Positions 8,505-20,219 are shown, numbered from the stretch's first letter. The stretch: DNA of 64,000 bases from Ectopseudomonas chengduensis (GCF_015712065.1 NZ_JACFYZ010000001.1:62001-126000); one strand, 5' to 3'. A program made the numbers and translations. Notes: generated from the sequence alone by a model not told the origin.

Positions 8505-9050
8505 ATGTCTGACTACCGCCGCGCCGCCGTTCCTGGCGGCACCTATTTCTTCACGCTAGTCACTGAGCGGCGTCAGCCGATCCTCACTGATCCCGATATC
8601 CGCCAGGCTTTGCGCGAAGCCATCGAAACGGTTCGTCTCACCCAGCCCTTCGTCATCGACGCCCGGGTATTGCTGCCCGATCATCTGCATGCCATCTGGC
8701 GTTTGCCGCTCGGTGATGCGGACTTTTCCAATCGCTGGCGGTTGATCAAGCGGCATGTCACGCATGCATGTGGCAGCCGCTATAACCGCTCGGATTTGTT
8801 GAGCCACCGACGTCAGACGAAGGGCCAGGGCACGCTCTGGCAGCAGCGCTTCTGGGAGCACCTGATCCACGATGAGCGCGACTACGCCCGGCACTTCGAC
8901 TACCTGCACGGCAACCCGCTCAAGCATGGGCTGGTAACGCGTGTGCAGGATTGGCCTTGGTCGTCGTTTCACCGTTGGGTGAAGCAGGGCATTTACCCCG
9001 TCGATTGGGGCGGGGACACGAGCGTCAATGATCTGGGGGCCGGCGAATGA
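8505..9050 (+). CDS. REP-associated tyrosine transposase (RAYT, IS200-like Y1 family)
   Basis: A 181-residue protein. The ATG at 8505 (MSDYRRAAVPGGTYFFTLVT) is the classic RAYT opening; upstream codons lie in the REP. It contains the HUH metal motif LLPDHLHAIW (His60, His62), WRLIKRHVTH, the LWQQRFWEHLIHDERDY segment and the catalytic-helix signature FDYLHGNPLKHGLV with Tyr133 as likely nucleophile. RAYTs are single-copy domesticated relatives of IS200/IS605 transposases that cleave and join REP single strands. The gene is bracketed by REP pairs of one family on both sides, making a REPtron-like unit, and all catalytic residues are intact. Confidence 0.92.
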   Translation: MSDYRRAAVPGGTYFFTLVTERRQPILTDPDIRQALREAIETVRLTQPFVIDARVLLPDHLHAIWRLPLGDADFSNRWRLIKRHVTHACGSRYNRSDLLSHRRQTKGQGTLWQQRFWEHLIHDERDYARHFDYLHGNPLKHGLVTRVQDWPWSSFHRWVKQGIYPVDWGGDTSVNDLGAGE

Positions 9051-9053
9051 ATT

Positions 9054-9123
9054 GGCGGGTTGCACCCGCCCTACAGGTTGTGCAGGTGGGCAATCCCCCC
9101 CCGTAGGGCGGGTGAAACCCGCC
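9054..9123. repeat. REP pair (family A) downstream of the RAYT gene
   Basis: Copies at 9054-9074 (TTG variant in the palindrome loop) and, inverted, at 9103-9123. They are separated by 28 bases that include a run of eight C. The second copy is identical to the one at 8455-8475. They also sit between the convergent RAYT and ureC ends. Confidence 0.9.
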
Positions 9124-9145
9124 ATTGTCGTCTCAGCCTGCCATG

Positions 9146-10846
<1,701 letters not shown>

Positions 10847-10857
10847 TGGAAGTCCTC

Positions 10858-10920
10858 GTAGGGTGCGCTATGCGCACCGTTGCTATCTGTGTCGTTGCTG
10901 GTGCGCACGGCGCACCCTAC
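10858..10920. repeat. REP pair (family B) between ureB and ureC
   Basis: Inverted copies at 10858-10878 and 10900-10920 built on GGTGCGCACGGCGCACC with CTAC/GTAG ends. They fill most of the 77-bp gap between ureB and ureC, so they are transcribed within the urease mRNA. Confidence 0.9.
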
Positions 10921-10923
10921 GGG

Positions 10924-11229
10924 TTATAGAGCGCCCATCACCCGGCCGGCGAAACCGAACACCCGACGTGCGCCAGCCAGATCGACCAGCTCCACTTCAC
11001 GGCTCTGCCCTGGCTCGAAGCGCACGGCCGTGCCGGCGGGAATGTTCAGGCGCATGCCGCGCGCGGCCGCGCGGTCGAACAACAGGGCATCGTTGGTCTC
11101 GAAGAAGTGGTAGTGCGAGCCGACCTGGATCGGCCGGTCTCCGCTGTTGGCCACGGAAAGGGTCAGGGTACGGCGACCGGCATTGAGCTCGATCTCGCCG
11201 TCGGCAATCTGGTATTCGCCGGGAATCAT
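10924..11229 (-). CDS. ureB: Urease subunit beta
   Basis: 101 residues, the normal size of a separate bacterial UreB. It begins [19 protein letters not shown] and carries the conserved [18 protein letters not shown] and the C-terminal [19 protein letters not shown]. The ATG at 11229 is certain from family length; its first bases overlap the stop of the upstream acetyltransferase gene (ATGA, 4 bp), showing translational coupling. It packs with UreA and UreC in the (alpha-beta-gamma)3 holoenzyme. Confidence 0.97.
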   Translation of the reverse strand: MIPGEYQIADGEIELNAGRRTLTLSVANSGDRPIQVGSHYHFFETNDALLFDRAAARGMRLNIPAGTAVRFEPGQSREVELVDLAGARRVFGFAGRVMGAL

Positions 11230-11759
11230 GGTGAAGGCCTCGCAAGCGTCTTGTAGTAGATGGCATTGGCCCGGTAGATGCCGTCCGGGCCGCAGGCGTA
11301 ATCGGGTAGGCCACCAATGCACTGGTAGCCCAGGTGGCGATAGAGCTGTTCTGCGTCACTGCCAGCCTCGGTGTCGAGGTACAACAGGCCGCGCTTGCGG
11401 GGCGCCGCTTCCTGCTCGACGGCCTGTATCAACAGGCGAGCGATGCCGCGACGGCGTGAGTCGCTCAGTACCAGCAGTTTCTGGATCTCTGCACGGTTCA
11501 GCCCATTGGGCTTCTGGCACAGGCTCAGTTGCACGCTGCCCAGAACGCGGCCCTGCTCATGGGCCACCCAGAGCAGTAGGGAGCCGTCTGTCATGGCCGC
11601 ATGCACCTGGGCGAAATATTCAGCGGCTTCTCGTTCGTCGAGATCGGCGAGAAAGCCTATCGATGCACCATCGTTGACCGCATCGAGCAGCAGGACGATC
11701 AAGCCTTCGCGGTAGTTGGCGAAGTTGGTGCTGTCGAGTCGCTGTAGCGTCACGTCCAC
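11226..11759 (-). CDS. GNAT-family N-acetyltransferase inserted in the urease operon
   Basis: A 177-residue protein. The acetyl-CoA-binding motif A is visible as [20 protein letters not shown] (R-R-x-G-I-A), and a tail [20 protein letters not shown] closes the GNAT fold. It stops inside the first codon of ureB and lies 4 bp after the preceding acetyltransferase, so it is part of the urease transcript. The substrate is unknown; it does not look like the phosphinothricin-type neighbour. It has no counterpart in the P. aeruginosa urease operon as I remember it (which has one acetyltransferase). Confidence 0.8.
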   Translation of the reverse strand: MDVTLQRLDSTNFANYREGLIVLLLDAVNDGASIGFLADLDEREAAEYFAQVHAAMTDGSLLLWVAHEQGRVLGSVQLSLCQKPNGLNRAEIQKLLVLSDSRRRGIARLLIQAVEQEAAPRKRGLLYLDTEAGSDAEQLYRHLGYQCIGGLPDYACGPDGIYRANAIYYKTLARPSP

Positions 11760-11763
11760 GGGG

Positions 11764-12273
11764 TCACTCCTTGGCGCCGAGGATCAGTTGCATGAAGGTC
11801 AGGTCCAGCCAGCGCCCGAACTTGCGGCCGACCTGGGGCATCTGCCCGGTGGTGATGAAGCCGAGGCGCTGGTGCAGGCGAATCGAGGCTGCGTTCTCCG
11901 ACTCGATGGCGGCGACCATGACGTGGAGGTTGGCGGCGCGAGCGCGCTCGATCAGCGCCTGCATCAGCGCCGGGCCGAGCCCTTGGCCGCGCTGGTCGGC
12001 GCGTACGTAGACCGAATGCTCGACGGTGTGGCGAAAGCCCTCGATGCTGCGCCAGGTGCCATAGCTGGCGTAGCCGATCACCTCGCCGGCGGCGTCATGC
12101 GCGACCAGTACGGGAAAGCCCGCTGCCGTGCGTTCGGCCAGCCAGGCGCGGCGGTTGGCCAGATCCACCAGGGTCTCGTTCCAGATCGCCGTGGTGTGCT
12201 GCACGGCGTCGTTGTAGATGGCCAGGATGCCGGGCAGGTCGGCTTCGCCGGCATTCACTATGTCGAAACTCAT
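11764..12273 (-). CDS. Phosphinothricin/methionine sulfoximine-type N-acetyltransferase
   Basis: A 169-residue GNAT of the PAT/bar class. It has AIYNDAVQHTTAIWNETLVD near the N-terminus, then GYASYGTWRSIEGFRHTVEH, the acetyl-CoA loop VRADQRGQGLGPALMQALIE, and NAASIRLHQRLGFITTGQMP. The arrangement ureA-acetyltransferase-ureB is shared with P. aeruginosa, whose enzyme (PA4866) acetylates L-methionine sulfoximine and sulfone. It therefore probably detoxifies glutamine-synthetase inhibitors, an apt function in a nitrogen operon. It starts 3 bp after ureA. Confidence 0.85.
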   Translation of the reverse strand: MSFDIVNAGEADLPGILAIYNDAVQHTTAIWNETLVDLANRRAWLAERTAAGFPVLVAHDAAGEVIGYASYGTWRSIEGFRHTVEHSVYVRADQRGQGLGPALMQALIERARAANLHVMVAAIESENAASIRLHQRLGFITTGQMPQVGRKFGRWLDLTFMQLILGAKE

Positions 12274-12276
12274 GGT

Positions 12277-12579
12277 TCAGGCGATCGGTTGGTGGACGGT
12301 CACCAGCTTGGTGCCGTCGGGGAAGGTGGCTTCGATCTGGATCTCCGGGATCATCTCCGGCACACCCTCCATCACCTGATCGCGGGCCAGCAGGGTGGTG
12401 CCGAAATGCATCAGCTCGGCGACCGTCTGGCCGTCGCGCGCGCCTTCGAGCAGAGCGGCGGAGATGTAGGCCATGGCTTCCGGGTAATTCAGCTTCACCC
12501 CACGCGCCAGTCGGCGCTCGGCCACCAGGCCGGCGGTGAAGATCAGCAGCTTGTCTTTTTCTCTTGGTGACAAATCCAT
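12277..12579 (-). CDS. ureA: Urease subunit gamma
   Basis: 100 residues, the exact family length. It begins [20 protein letters not shown] and includes [22 protein letters not shown] and the C-terminal [14 protein letters not shown]. The ATG at 12579 is chosen from family length; the open frame extends upstream through a REP. It is a structural subunit of nickel urease. It follows ureD by 184 bp containing a REP pair. Confidence 0.98.
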   Translation of the reverse strand: MDLSPREKDKLLIFTAGLVAERRLARGVKLNYPEAMAYISAALLEGARDGQTVAELMHFGTTLLARDQVMEGVPEMIPEIQIEATFPDGTKLVTVHQPIA

Positions 12580-12691
12580 GACGGCTCCAGTCTTGGAGCG
12601 GCAAGGCTGTGCCTTGTCCGCAATAGTGCTTCGGTCGCTTGGTGGAACGCGGCGTGCGCTGTTCCACTCTGGCGTGGCTGTACTGCAATTT

Positions 12692-12750
12692 GTAGGAGCC
12701 GGCTTGCCGGCGATTAGGCCTCTGTTGATCGCCGGCAAGCCGGCTCCTAC
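12692..12750. repeat. REP pair (family C) between ureD and ureA
   Basis: Two 23-base inverted copies at 12692-12714 and 12728-12750, each carrying GCCGGCTTGCCGGC with GTAGGA/TCCTAC ends. They are separated by 13 bases. They form a strong hairpin inside the urease transcript, between the accessory gene and the structural genes. Confidence 0.9.
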
Positions 12751-12763
12751 ATGTCCGTTGTGC

Positions 12764-13600
12764 TCATGTGCTCCAGATTCGGGGTGGCACAGCTTCGCGC
12801 CCCAGCATCGCCGGGCGCAGCAGGCGCCAGAGCTCGATCAGCCAGGCGCGAGCCTTGAGTGCTTCGCTGGCCAGGCAGCGTGCGACCAGCAGGCCCGAGA
12901 GCTGGCTGAGGTCACCGCGCACGCCATCGATCTTCAGTTCCCGGCAGCGTTCGAGTAAATCACTGTCTACATCGGCGCTGATCAGCAGGGTGGCAAACAC
13001 CGGCTGGCCGTTGAGGCCGATAGGCGAGTCGAGCAGACCGTCGCCACCAGCAACACGCTGGCGTTCGTGCCAGAGCAGCTGGCCGTCACGGCGAACATCC
13101 AGCGCGGCCTGAAAGTGGCCGCTGGCAAAGCGCTCGGCGGCGGCGGGGCGGCCGAGGGCGACGATATCCCAGTAGAACAGGCGAGCGTCGCCGTGCAGGT
13201 CGATCTGCGTGTGCAGTTCGGCCTGAGCGCCGGCATAGATGATGGTTTCCTGCGGCAGCCATTCCAGGGTGGCGCCAGCGTCGACGCACAGGCGCAGATC
13301 CTGCCGGGCGACACCGGCGGCGCGGTACCACTTGGCCGCTCCGGGGCTGGTGAGCTGCACCCAGGTGTTTTCGCCAGCGTGGGCCGAGATATCCAGAACG
13401 TCGCCGCCGGCAATGCCTCCAGGCGGGTGGACGATGATGTGCTGGCACACCTCCGGGCCTTCGGCATACAGGTGCTTCTGCACTCTAAGAGGGCCGAGGT
13501 GGCGCCTCTGCACTGGCGTGGTGCGTTCGCCGTGGCGCGCATAGGCCAGCTCCAGCTCGGCAGGCCAGCTTGGCGTGAACAGGGCGGCAGGCAGATTCAT
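12764..13600 (-). CDS. ureD: Urease accessory protein UreD
   Basis: 278 residues. It begins [20 protein letters not shown] with the family stretches [44 protein letters not shown] and [14 protein letters not shown]. UreD scaffolds the UreDFG-apo-urease complex that delivers nickel. The ATG at 13600 is set by the family N-terminus and by a sigma-54 promoter whose predicted start site is about 31 bp upstream. It is the first gene of the operon. Confidence 0.96.
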   Translation of the reverse strand: MNLPAALFTPSWPAELELAYARHGERTTPVQRRHLGPLRVQKHLYAEGPEVCQHIIVHPPGGIAGGDVLDISAHAGENTWVQLTSPGAAKWYRAAGVARQDLRLCVDAGATLEWLPQETIIYAGAQAELHTQIDLHGDARLFYWDIVALGRPAAAERFASGHFQAALDVRRDGQLLWHERQRVAGGDGLLDSPIGLNGQPVFATLLISADVDSDLLERCRELKIDGVRGDLSQLSGLLVARCLASEALKARAWLIELWRLLRPAMLGREAVPPRIWST

Positions 13601-13641
13601 GTTAAGGCAGGGGTTCCGCAGGATAGTTGACCGAGTGGGCA

Positions 13642-13657
13642 AGCAAGAGGCGTGCCC
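13642..13657 (-). promoter_or_regulatory. Sigma-54 (-24/-12) promoter of the urease operon
   Basis: Read on the minus strand the site is GGGCACGCCTCTTGCT. GG and GC are exactly ten bases apart, and the CACG...TTGCT core matches the consensus TGGCACG-N4-TTGCW with only the leading T changed. The transcription start would be near 13631, about 31 bp before ureD. This implies NtrC-type activation under nitrogen limitation. Confidence 0.7.
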
Positions 13658-13780
13658 TGAACCAATTCGGTGCGACTTCGCACCTACCTGCACCTGTGGC
13701 CAGTCGCGGTGCTGCATCTGGCTCTGCCTATCTCGCCTGGCCAGCTCTAGAGTCGGGCGTACGATTCGTGTGGAGCGCCC

Positions 13781-14491
13781 ATGTTCACCTTTATCGCCTT
13801 CGCCGCAGGCCTGGTGCGCGGCTACAGCGGCTTCGGTTTCGCCATGCTGATGGCGCTCGGACTGATGCTGCGACTGCCGCCGGCCGAAGCCGTGCCGGTG
13901 GCGCTGATTCTCGATGTGGCATGCAGCGTGACGCTGTGGCCGGCGGCGTTGCGCGCCGTGCATGGGCGCGTGCTGGTGCGTCTATTGGGCGGCATGCTGC
14001 TGGCGGTGCCGCTGGGCGCCTGGCTGCTGCTATGGCTGCCGGCGCACATCATGGCGCCGCTGGTGGCTGTGCTCTGTTTATGCGGGGGCATGCTGGTGTT
14101 GTGGCGTCCGTCCGTTGCCACGCCGGTGAGCCAGGGTATGGCCTGGTTGGCCGGGCTGGCATCCGGCCTGGCGACCACCCTGGCCTCGGCCGGCGGCCCG
14201 CCCTTGATGATCTACCTGCTGCGCAGTGGCCTCGATGCGCGCCAGTTGCGCGGTACGGCAGTGCTGTTCTTCCTGGCCAGCAGTGGCGCTGCGCTGATCG
14301 GACTGGGTGTCGCGGGTGTGCTGAGCGGCGCGCTGTGGCGGCTGGCGCTGGAACTGGCATTGCCGGCGCTGGCCGGTAACCTGCTTGGCCAGTGGCTGCA
14401 CCCGCGCTGGCAGCCGATATCGCTGCGGGTGCTGGTCGGTGGGCTGCTGGTGGTGTTGTCGCTGGGCAGCCTACTGAAGGCGATCTTGTAG
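13781..14491 (+). CDS. TauE/SafE-family anion exporter
   Basis: A 236-residue protein with seven or eight membrane helices. The two family repeats each begin with a Gly-rich stretch: [20 protein letters not shown] near residue 10 and [20 protein letters not shown] near 130. The family exports or imports sulfite, sulfoacetate, isethionate and similar small anions across the inner membrane. GGAGCG precedes the ATG by a few bases. The stop codon lies inside a REP copy. The neighbouring reductase and aminotransferase suggest a sulfonate as substrate (IsfE-like), which is inference from context. Confidence 0.8.
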   Translation: MFTFIAFAAGLVRGYSGFGFAMLMALGLMLRLPPAEAVPVALILDVACSVTLWPAALRAVHGRVLVRLLGGMLLAVPLGAWLLLWLPAHIMAPLVAVLCLCGGMLVLWRPSVATPVSQGMAWLAGLASGLATTLASAGGPPLMIYLLRSGLDARQLRGTAVLFFLASSGAALIGLGVAGVLSGALWRLALELALPALAGNLLGQWLHPRWQPISLRVLVGGLLVVLSLGSLLKAIL

Positions 14492-14559
14492 GGTGCGCCG
14501 TGCGCACCGAAAGGTATCAGTTGCTGCGGGATCACGGCGGTGCGCATGGCGCACCCTAC
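14488..14559. repeat. REP pair (family B) that includes the stop codon of the TauE-like gene
   Basis: Inverted copies at 14488-14508 and 14539-14559 based on the GTGCGC palindrome. The TAG stop of the exporter gene (14489-14491) is formed by the GTAGGG end of the first copy. Confidence 0.9.
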
Positions 14560-14600
14560 GGGCGGGGTCGGTGTCGATCCCGCCCTGCGAGGCGCGTCCT

Positions 14601-16165
<1,565 letters not shown>

Positions 16166-16173
<8 letters not shown>

Positions 16174-16828
16174 GTTCGAAACCTCGTTTGGCGCCGAACC
16201 GGCTCGCCCATTTGAGCGCCAGTTCCAGGCAGATGCTGATGATCCAGTACAGGGCGATGACCACGATGAACGCCTCGGTGGGGATGAAGTAGGTGGCTTG
16301 CACCGAGTTGGCCGCAGCGGTCAGTTCCTGCACGGTGATGATGGTGAGAAAGGCGGTGTCCTTCAGCGCGTAGATCAATTGGTTGCCGAGCAGCGGGCGG
16401 GTGCGGATCACCAACTGCGGCAGGATGATCCGCCAGTACAGCCGGCCTGGACGAAAGCCATGGGCCTTGGCCGCCTCGACCTGACCGAGCGGCAGCACCA
16501 GGCGCGCGCCACGCAGGATCTCGGCGAAGTAGGCCGCGTGATAGATGGCCAGCGCCACCAGGCCCGCACCCCAGGCGCTGGGCTTGATGCCCAGGGCCGG
16601 CAGGCCGTAGTAGAGCAGATAAGCCAGCACCAGAAAGGGCAGCATGCGCATCAGGTTGATCGCCCCGCGCAGCACGGTCGACAGCCAGTTGCGGCGCTCC
16701 AGCAGGTAGACGCTGAAGCAGCCGATGACGAAGGCCGCCAGTACCGACAGGGCGAACAGGATCAGCGTGTTGAGTGCGCCGTTGAGGAAGGCGCCGCGCG
16801 CCTCCCAGATGATGCTCCATTCGGTCAT
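16166..16828 (-). CDS. Polar amino acid ABC transporter permease (second)
   Basis: A 220-residue HisM/GlnP-type permease with about five membrane helices and the EAA-loop motif EAAKAHGFRPGRLYWRIILP near residue 140. It pairs with the permease gene 10 bp upstream as a heterodimer. The ligand is set by the binding protein at 17.7 kb and is unknown. Confidence 0.9.
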
Positions 16829-16838
16829 GGTCGCGTCC

Positions 16839-17480
16839 TCACATGGCCAGTCGGTTGGCTTTCTTCTCGGCGATAGCCTGCACCTTGAGCAGCACGCCGA
16901 TGATCAGCATGTACAGCAGGGCGGCAGCGAGAATCGGTGGCAGCGGCTCGTAGGTCACGGCGCTGATGCGGTTGGTCACGCGGGTCAGGTCGACGATGCC
17001 GATCACCGCGATGGCCGGGCTGCTCTTGATCAGGAAGGACATCTCGTTGACCAGGCCGGGCAGGCTGCTGGTGATCATCTGCGGCAGCATGATGCGGCGG
17101 AAGAACACGCCGTTGGTCATGCCGCAGGCCAGTGCCGCTTCCTTCTGCTCGCGGGAGAAACTGATGAACGCTGTGCGCCAGACCTCGGCGTTGAAGGCCG
17201 CGGTGTTCAGGGTGAGGGCGAGGATCGCCGCCGTGTTGCGATCCATGGCCAGGCCGAAAGTCGGTGCCGAGAGGAAGATGAACAGCACCAGGGTGACCAG
17301 CGGCGTGGCGCGGGCCAGGCTCACGTAGAGCACCAGCGCCTGCTCCACGAAAGGAATGCGCGCCATGCGCAGCAGGGCAATGCCCAGGCCGATGACCACG
17401 CCCAGGGCGATGGCGATCGAGGAGATCCACAGAGTCGTCCAGGCGCCTTCGAGCAGCAATAACCAGGCTTGTCCGTTCAT
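16839..17480 (-). CDS. Polar amino acid ABC transporter permease (first)
   Basis: A 213-residue permease with about five membrane helices, LYVSLARATPLVTLVLFIFL near residue 70 and the EAA loop KEAALACGMTNGVFFRRIML. It is a homologue of the following gene. It follows the binding-protein gene by 178 bp that contain a strong palindrome and a decayed REP, so expression of the membrane part is probably lower than that of the binding protein. Confidence 0.9.
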   Translation of the reverse strand: MNGQAWLLLLEGAWTTLWISSIAIALGVVIGLGIALLRMARIPFVEQALVLYVSLARATPLVTLVLFIFLSAPTFGLAMDRNTAAILALTLNTAAFNAEVWRTAFISFSREQKEAALACGMTNGVFFRRIMLPQMITSSLPGLVNEMSFLIKSSPAIAVIGIVDLTRVTNRISAVTYEPLPPILAAALLYMLIIGVLLKVQAIAEKKANRLAM

Positions 17481-17522
17481 GTCGGGCTCCTAGAAAAGTG
17501 GTGGGGTGTTGCAAGCAAGGTG

Positions 17523-17540
17523 AGGGCCAGGGCTGGCCCT
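17523..17540 (-). other. Near-perfect palindrome in the binding protein-permease gap
   Basis: AGGGCCAG (17523-17530) and CTGGCCCT (17533-17540) are separated by two bases. It lies in the gap after the binding-protein gene and before the permeases and could act as an mRNA-stabilising or attenuating hairpin. No T-run is present. Confidence 0.4.
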
Positions 17541-17577
17541 GTCCCTGATAGGCGGCAGTGCGTTGGTGATGAGCATG

Positions 17578-17624
17578 CAGGGTGCGCCGATACCGTTGAC
17601 GCTGGTGCGCACGGCGTACCCTAC
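17578..17624. repeat. Decayed REP pair (family B) between binding protein and permease genes
   Basis: A full copy at 17604-17624 (one substitution, GCGTAC for GCGCAC) faces a truncated copy at 17578-17589. Members of the same family are intact at 10.9, 14.5, 35.2 and 56.1 kb. Confidence 0.7.
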
Positions 17625-17658
17625 GAGGCCATGCCAGAGGCTTGGCCTCGGCCCGGTG

Positions 17659-18540
17659 TCACATGCCGGCCAGTTCGTGGAACTGCTCGACCTTGGTGAT
17701 CGGCTCCTTGGGCATGGCCGGGAAGGCTTCGCCGAACCACTTGGTCTGCAGCTCGGCCAGGCGACCGCTGTCGCGCACCTCGGTCATGAAGCCGGTGAGG
17801 AACTCCAGCAGCTCGGGGCTGCTCTTCGGTACTGGCCAGGCGGCAAAGCCGTCGCCGGACACGGCGACGCCCTTGGCGAAGGTGTCGCCGCGGGTCTTGA
17901 CCAGGTCGTTGACCGAAATCAGCGCGTTGATCACGTAGTCCAGGCGGCCGTTGGCCAGATCCGCGTAGGCTTCCGGGTAGGACGGATATTCGGTCACCGT
18001 GCCGATCTTGCAGCCCTCCGCTTCCATCATCTTCTTCAATTCCGGCAGGCGCGCGAGCAGGGCGCTGCCGGCCTGCAGGCCGACGGTCTTGCCGCACAGG
18101 CTGGCGATGTCGCTGAGGCGGTCGTCACCGGCGCGCTTGACGTAGAAGTGCTGCGCCGAGGCGAAGGGCGGGGCGAAGTTGAACACGCGCAGGCGGTCAT
18201 CGGTGACCAGGGCGCCGGTGAAGGCCATGTCGTACTGGCCGGACGACACCGAGGCGAGCAGGCCGGTCCAGGGCAGGATTTCCTGCTTGACGTCGAAGCC
18301 CTGCGCCTTGGCGTACGCCTTCAGGTCTTCCAGCAGCTCCTTGTGAAAGCCCTCCGGCTTGCCGTCGACGATGAAGTTGAACGGCGCGTAGTCGTCCTCG
18401 GTGGCGACGGTCATAACACCCTTGCTCTTGATGTCGTCGAGGTCGGCATGGGCGCTCAGCGAGGCGCCGACCAGGCAAGTGGCCAGGGCCAGCTTGCGCA
18501 GCAGGCCGAAGGGTTTGGAATCGGTGTTCGATGGCTTCAT
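17659..18540 (-). CDS. Polar amino acid ABC transporter substrate-binding protein
   Basis: A 293-residue family-3 binding protein. The ATG at 18540 (MKPSNTDSKPFGLLRKLALA) gives a signal peptide ending SLSAHA. The mature protein has VMTVATEDDYAPFNFIVDGK, the EILPWTGLLASVSSGQYDMAFTG ligand-lobe region and a C-terminal WFGEAFP. Asp/Glu near the first strand and the TGALVTDDR stretch suggest a ligand with an amino group. It is first in the binding protein-permease-permease-ATPase-reductase run and diverges from the MocR regulator gene. A role in uptake of an amine or aminosulfonate is inferred from neighbours. Confidence 0.88.
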   Translation of the reverse strand: MKPSNTDSKPFGLLRKLALATCLVGASLSAHADLDDIKSKGVMTVATEDDYAPFNFIVDGKPEGFHKELLEDLKAYAKAQGFDVKQEILPWTGLLASVSSGQYDMAFTGALVTDDRLRVFNFAPPFASAQHFYVKRAGDDRLSDIASLCGKTVGLQAGSALLARLPELKKMMEAEGCKIGTVTEYPSYPEAYADLANGRLDYVINALISVNDLVKTRGDTFAKGVAVSGDGFAAWPVPKSSPELLEFLTGFMTEVRDSGRLAELQTKWFGEAFPAMPKEPITKVEQFHELAGM

Positions 18541-18637
18541 GGGCGTGCTCCAGAGGTGTCGACAAGGGTTGTCCTGGCCGCTCGGCGGCGGTTTCGTTTT
18601 CACCTTAGAGACGCCTGACGAGCCGGCGATAGGGGCA

Positions 18638-18658
18638 GTTCCGGCCTTTGTTCTGGCC
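18638..18658. promoter_or_regulatory. Candidate MocR operator: two direct GTTCyGGCC repeats
   Basis: GTTCCGGCC at 18638-18646 and GTTCTGGCC at 18650-18658 are direct repeats offset by 12 bp, in the divergent region between the binding-protein and MocR genes. A related GTCCTGGCC lies at 18571-18579. MocR regulators commonly use direct repeats; the link is inference. Confidence 0.35.
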
Positions 18659-18716
18659 AGCGACAGTGGCGCGCTACTTGCTACATCACAGGGTTGTTTG
18701 GCTGTTGGAGGGCGCC

Positions 18717-20213
18717 ATGATCGATCACTTTTACCACCTCGATTTCGACCGTCAGCGCGGCCTTCAGGAGCAGCTTCGTGAGTCGCTGGTGTCGGCCATT
18801 CTCGGCGGCGGTTTTCCGGCCGACGAGCCGCTGCCGTCGTGCCGCAAGCTGTCCCAGCAGCTGTCGGTCTCGCGCAATACCGTGGCGCTGGTGTACGAGA
18901 GTCTGCTCGACAACGGCTACTTGGTCAGCCGCCCGCGCAGTGGTTACTACCTGCACCCGGACTATTGTGGGCAGGCGGGCGAGGCGGTGCTGCGCATGAC
19001 GCCGCTGCGTAAGCTGGAGCAGTCCGACGCCAGCAGCGCTGCCACTGCCCCGGATTGGGCCGCGCGCTTTCGTATGCAGCCCAGTTTGAAGCACGGCGTG
19101 CTGCGCCCGAGCAACTGGAGCCGCTTCACCTACCCGTTCATTTACGGCCAGCCGATCAGTGAGCTGTTCCCGTTGGAGCGCTGGCGCGAGGTGTCGCGCA
19201 AAAACCTCAGCGGCGAGCGCGACCAGGGTTGGCTGGGCGACCGTTTTGACCGTGACGATGAGCAACTGATCGAGCAGCTGCGCACCCGCGTGCTGCCCAA
19301 GCGCGGCATCTGGGCGCGGGCCGACGAGATCCTGGTGACCCTCGGTTCGCAGAACGCCCTGTACCTGCTGGCCAGCCTGCTGATGGCGCGCGGGGTGCGA
19401 GTTGGTGTGGAAAATCCGGGTTTTCGCGACGCGGCGAGCATCTTCGACCTGCACGGCGCCAAGGTGCACCTGCAGGATGTCGACGATCAGGGCCTGGTAG
19501 TGGATAGCCGCCTGGATGACTGCCAGTACCTCTATGTGACGCCGGGGCACCAGGTACCCACCGGCGTGGCGATGAGCGCGGCCCGGCGCGAGCAGTTGCT
19601 ACGGCAGGTGCGCGAGCACGACCAGGTGCTGATCGAGGACGACTACGACGCCGAATTCAATCTCGACAACCATCCGCTGCCGGCGCTCAAGGCCAGCGAC
19701 AGCAGCGGCCGGGTGATCTACCTCAGTAGCCTGTCCAAGGCTTTCTCGCCGGGGCTGCGCATCGGCTACATGGTCGCCGACGCCGAGCTGATCGACGAAC
19801 TGCGTGCACTGCGCCGGCTGATGTACCGTCACCCGCCGCTGAACAACCAGCGCATGCTCGCCGACTTCCTCGCCCAAGGGCACTACGACGCGCACCTGCG
19901 GCGCTTTCGCGAGGAGCATTGTCGCCGCCGCGAGCTGCTCTACCAGGCGCTGCGCAGCGACCTGAGCGACTGCCAGCCGATGGGCAGCCCGGGTGCCAGC
20001 GCCTGCTGGCTGGCCGCGCCGCGCGGTGTCGATACCCAGCGCCTGGCCTGGGCGGCGGCGCAGCAGAGCGTGCTGATCGAGTCCGGGGCGCAGTTCTTCC
20101 TTGGTGAGGGCGCGGCGCCGACCAACTTCATGCGCCTGGGGTTCCATGCCATTGATGCCGAGCGCATTCGGCCGGGCGTGCAGAAACTGGGTGAGGTGCT
20201 GGCGGGGTTGTGA
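18717..20213 (+). CDS. MocR/PdxR-type regulator: GntR DNA-binding domain fused to a PLP aminotransferase-like domain
   Basis: 498 residues. The winged helix occupies residues about 13-80 (GLQEQLRESLVSAILGGGFP, then PSCRKLSQQLSVSRNTVALV). The fold-type-I domain follows from about residue 115, with VTLGSQNALYLLASLLMARG, QYLYVTPGHQVPTGVAMS and the PLP-binding motif SLSKAFSPGLRIGY (Lys341). The ATG at 18717 matches the start of the DNA-binding domain. Such proteins sense an amino compound through PLP chemistry and usually control neighbouring aminotransferase/transport genes; TauR of taurine operons belongs to this class. It is divergent from the transporter and convergent with the aminotransferase gene. 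Confidence 0.93.
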   Translation: MIDHFYHLDFDRQRGLQEQLRESLVSAILGGGFPADEPLPSCRKLSQQLSVSRNTVALVYESLLDNGYLVSRPRSGYYLHPDYCGQAGEAVLRMTPLRKLEQSDASSAATAPDWAARFRMQPSLKHGVLRPSNWSRFTYPFIYGQPISELFPLERWREVSRKNLSGERDQGWLGDRFDRDDEQLIEQLRTRVLPKRGIWARADEILVTLGSQNALYLLASLLMARGVRVGVENPGFRDAASIFDLHGAKVHLQDVDDQGLVVDSRLDDCQYLYVTPGHQVPTGVAMSAARREQLLRQVREHDQVLIEDDYDAEFNLDNHPLPALKASDSSGRVIYLSSLSKAFSPGLRIGYMVADAELIDELRALRRLMYRHPPLNNQRMLADFLAQGHYDAHLRRFREEHCRRRELLYQALRSDLSDCQPMGSPGASACWLAAPRGVDTQRLAWAAAQQSVLIESGAQFFLGEGAAPTNFMRLGFHAIDAERIRPGVQKLGEVLAGL

Positions 20214-20219
20214 AGAGCG

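Noticed and set aside
13660-13700. GGTGCGACTTCGCACC upstream of ureD as an NtrC site
   Set aside because: The palindrome is in the reverse order (GGTGC...GCACC) to the NtrC consensus (GCACC...GGTGC).
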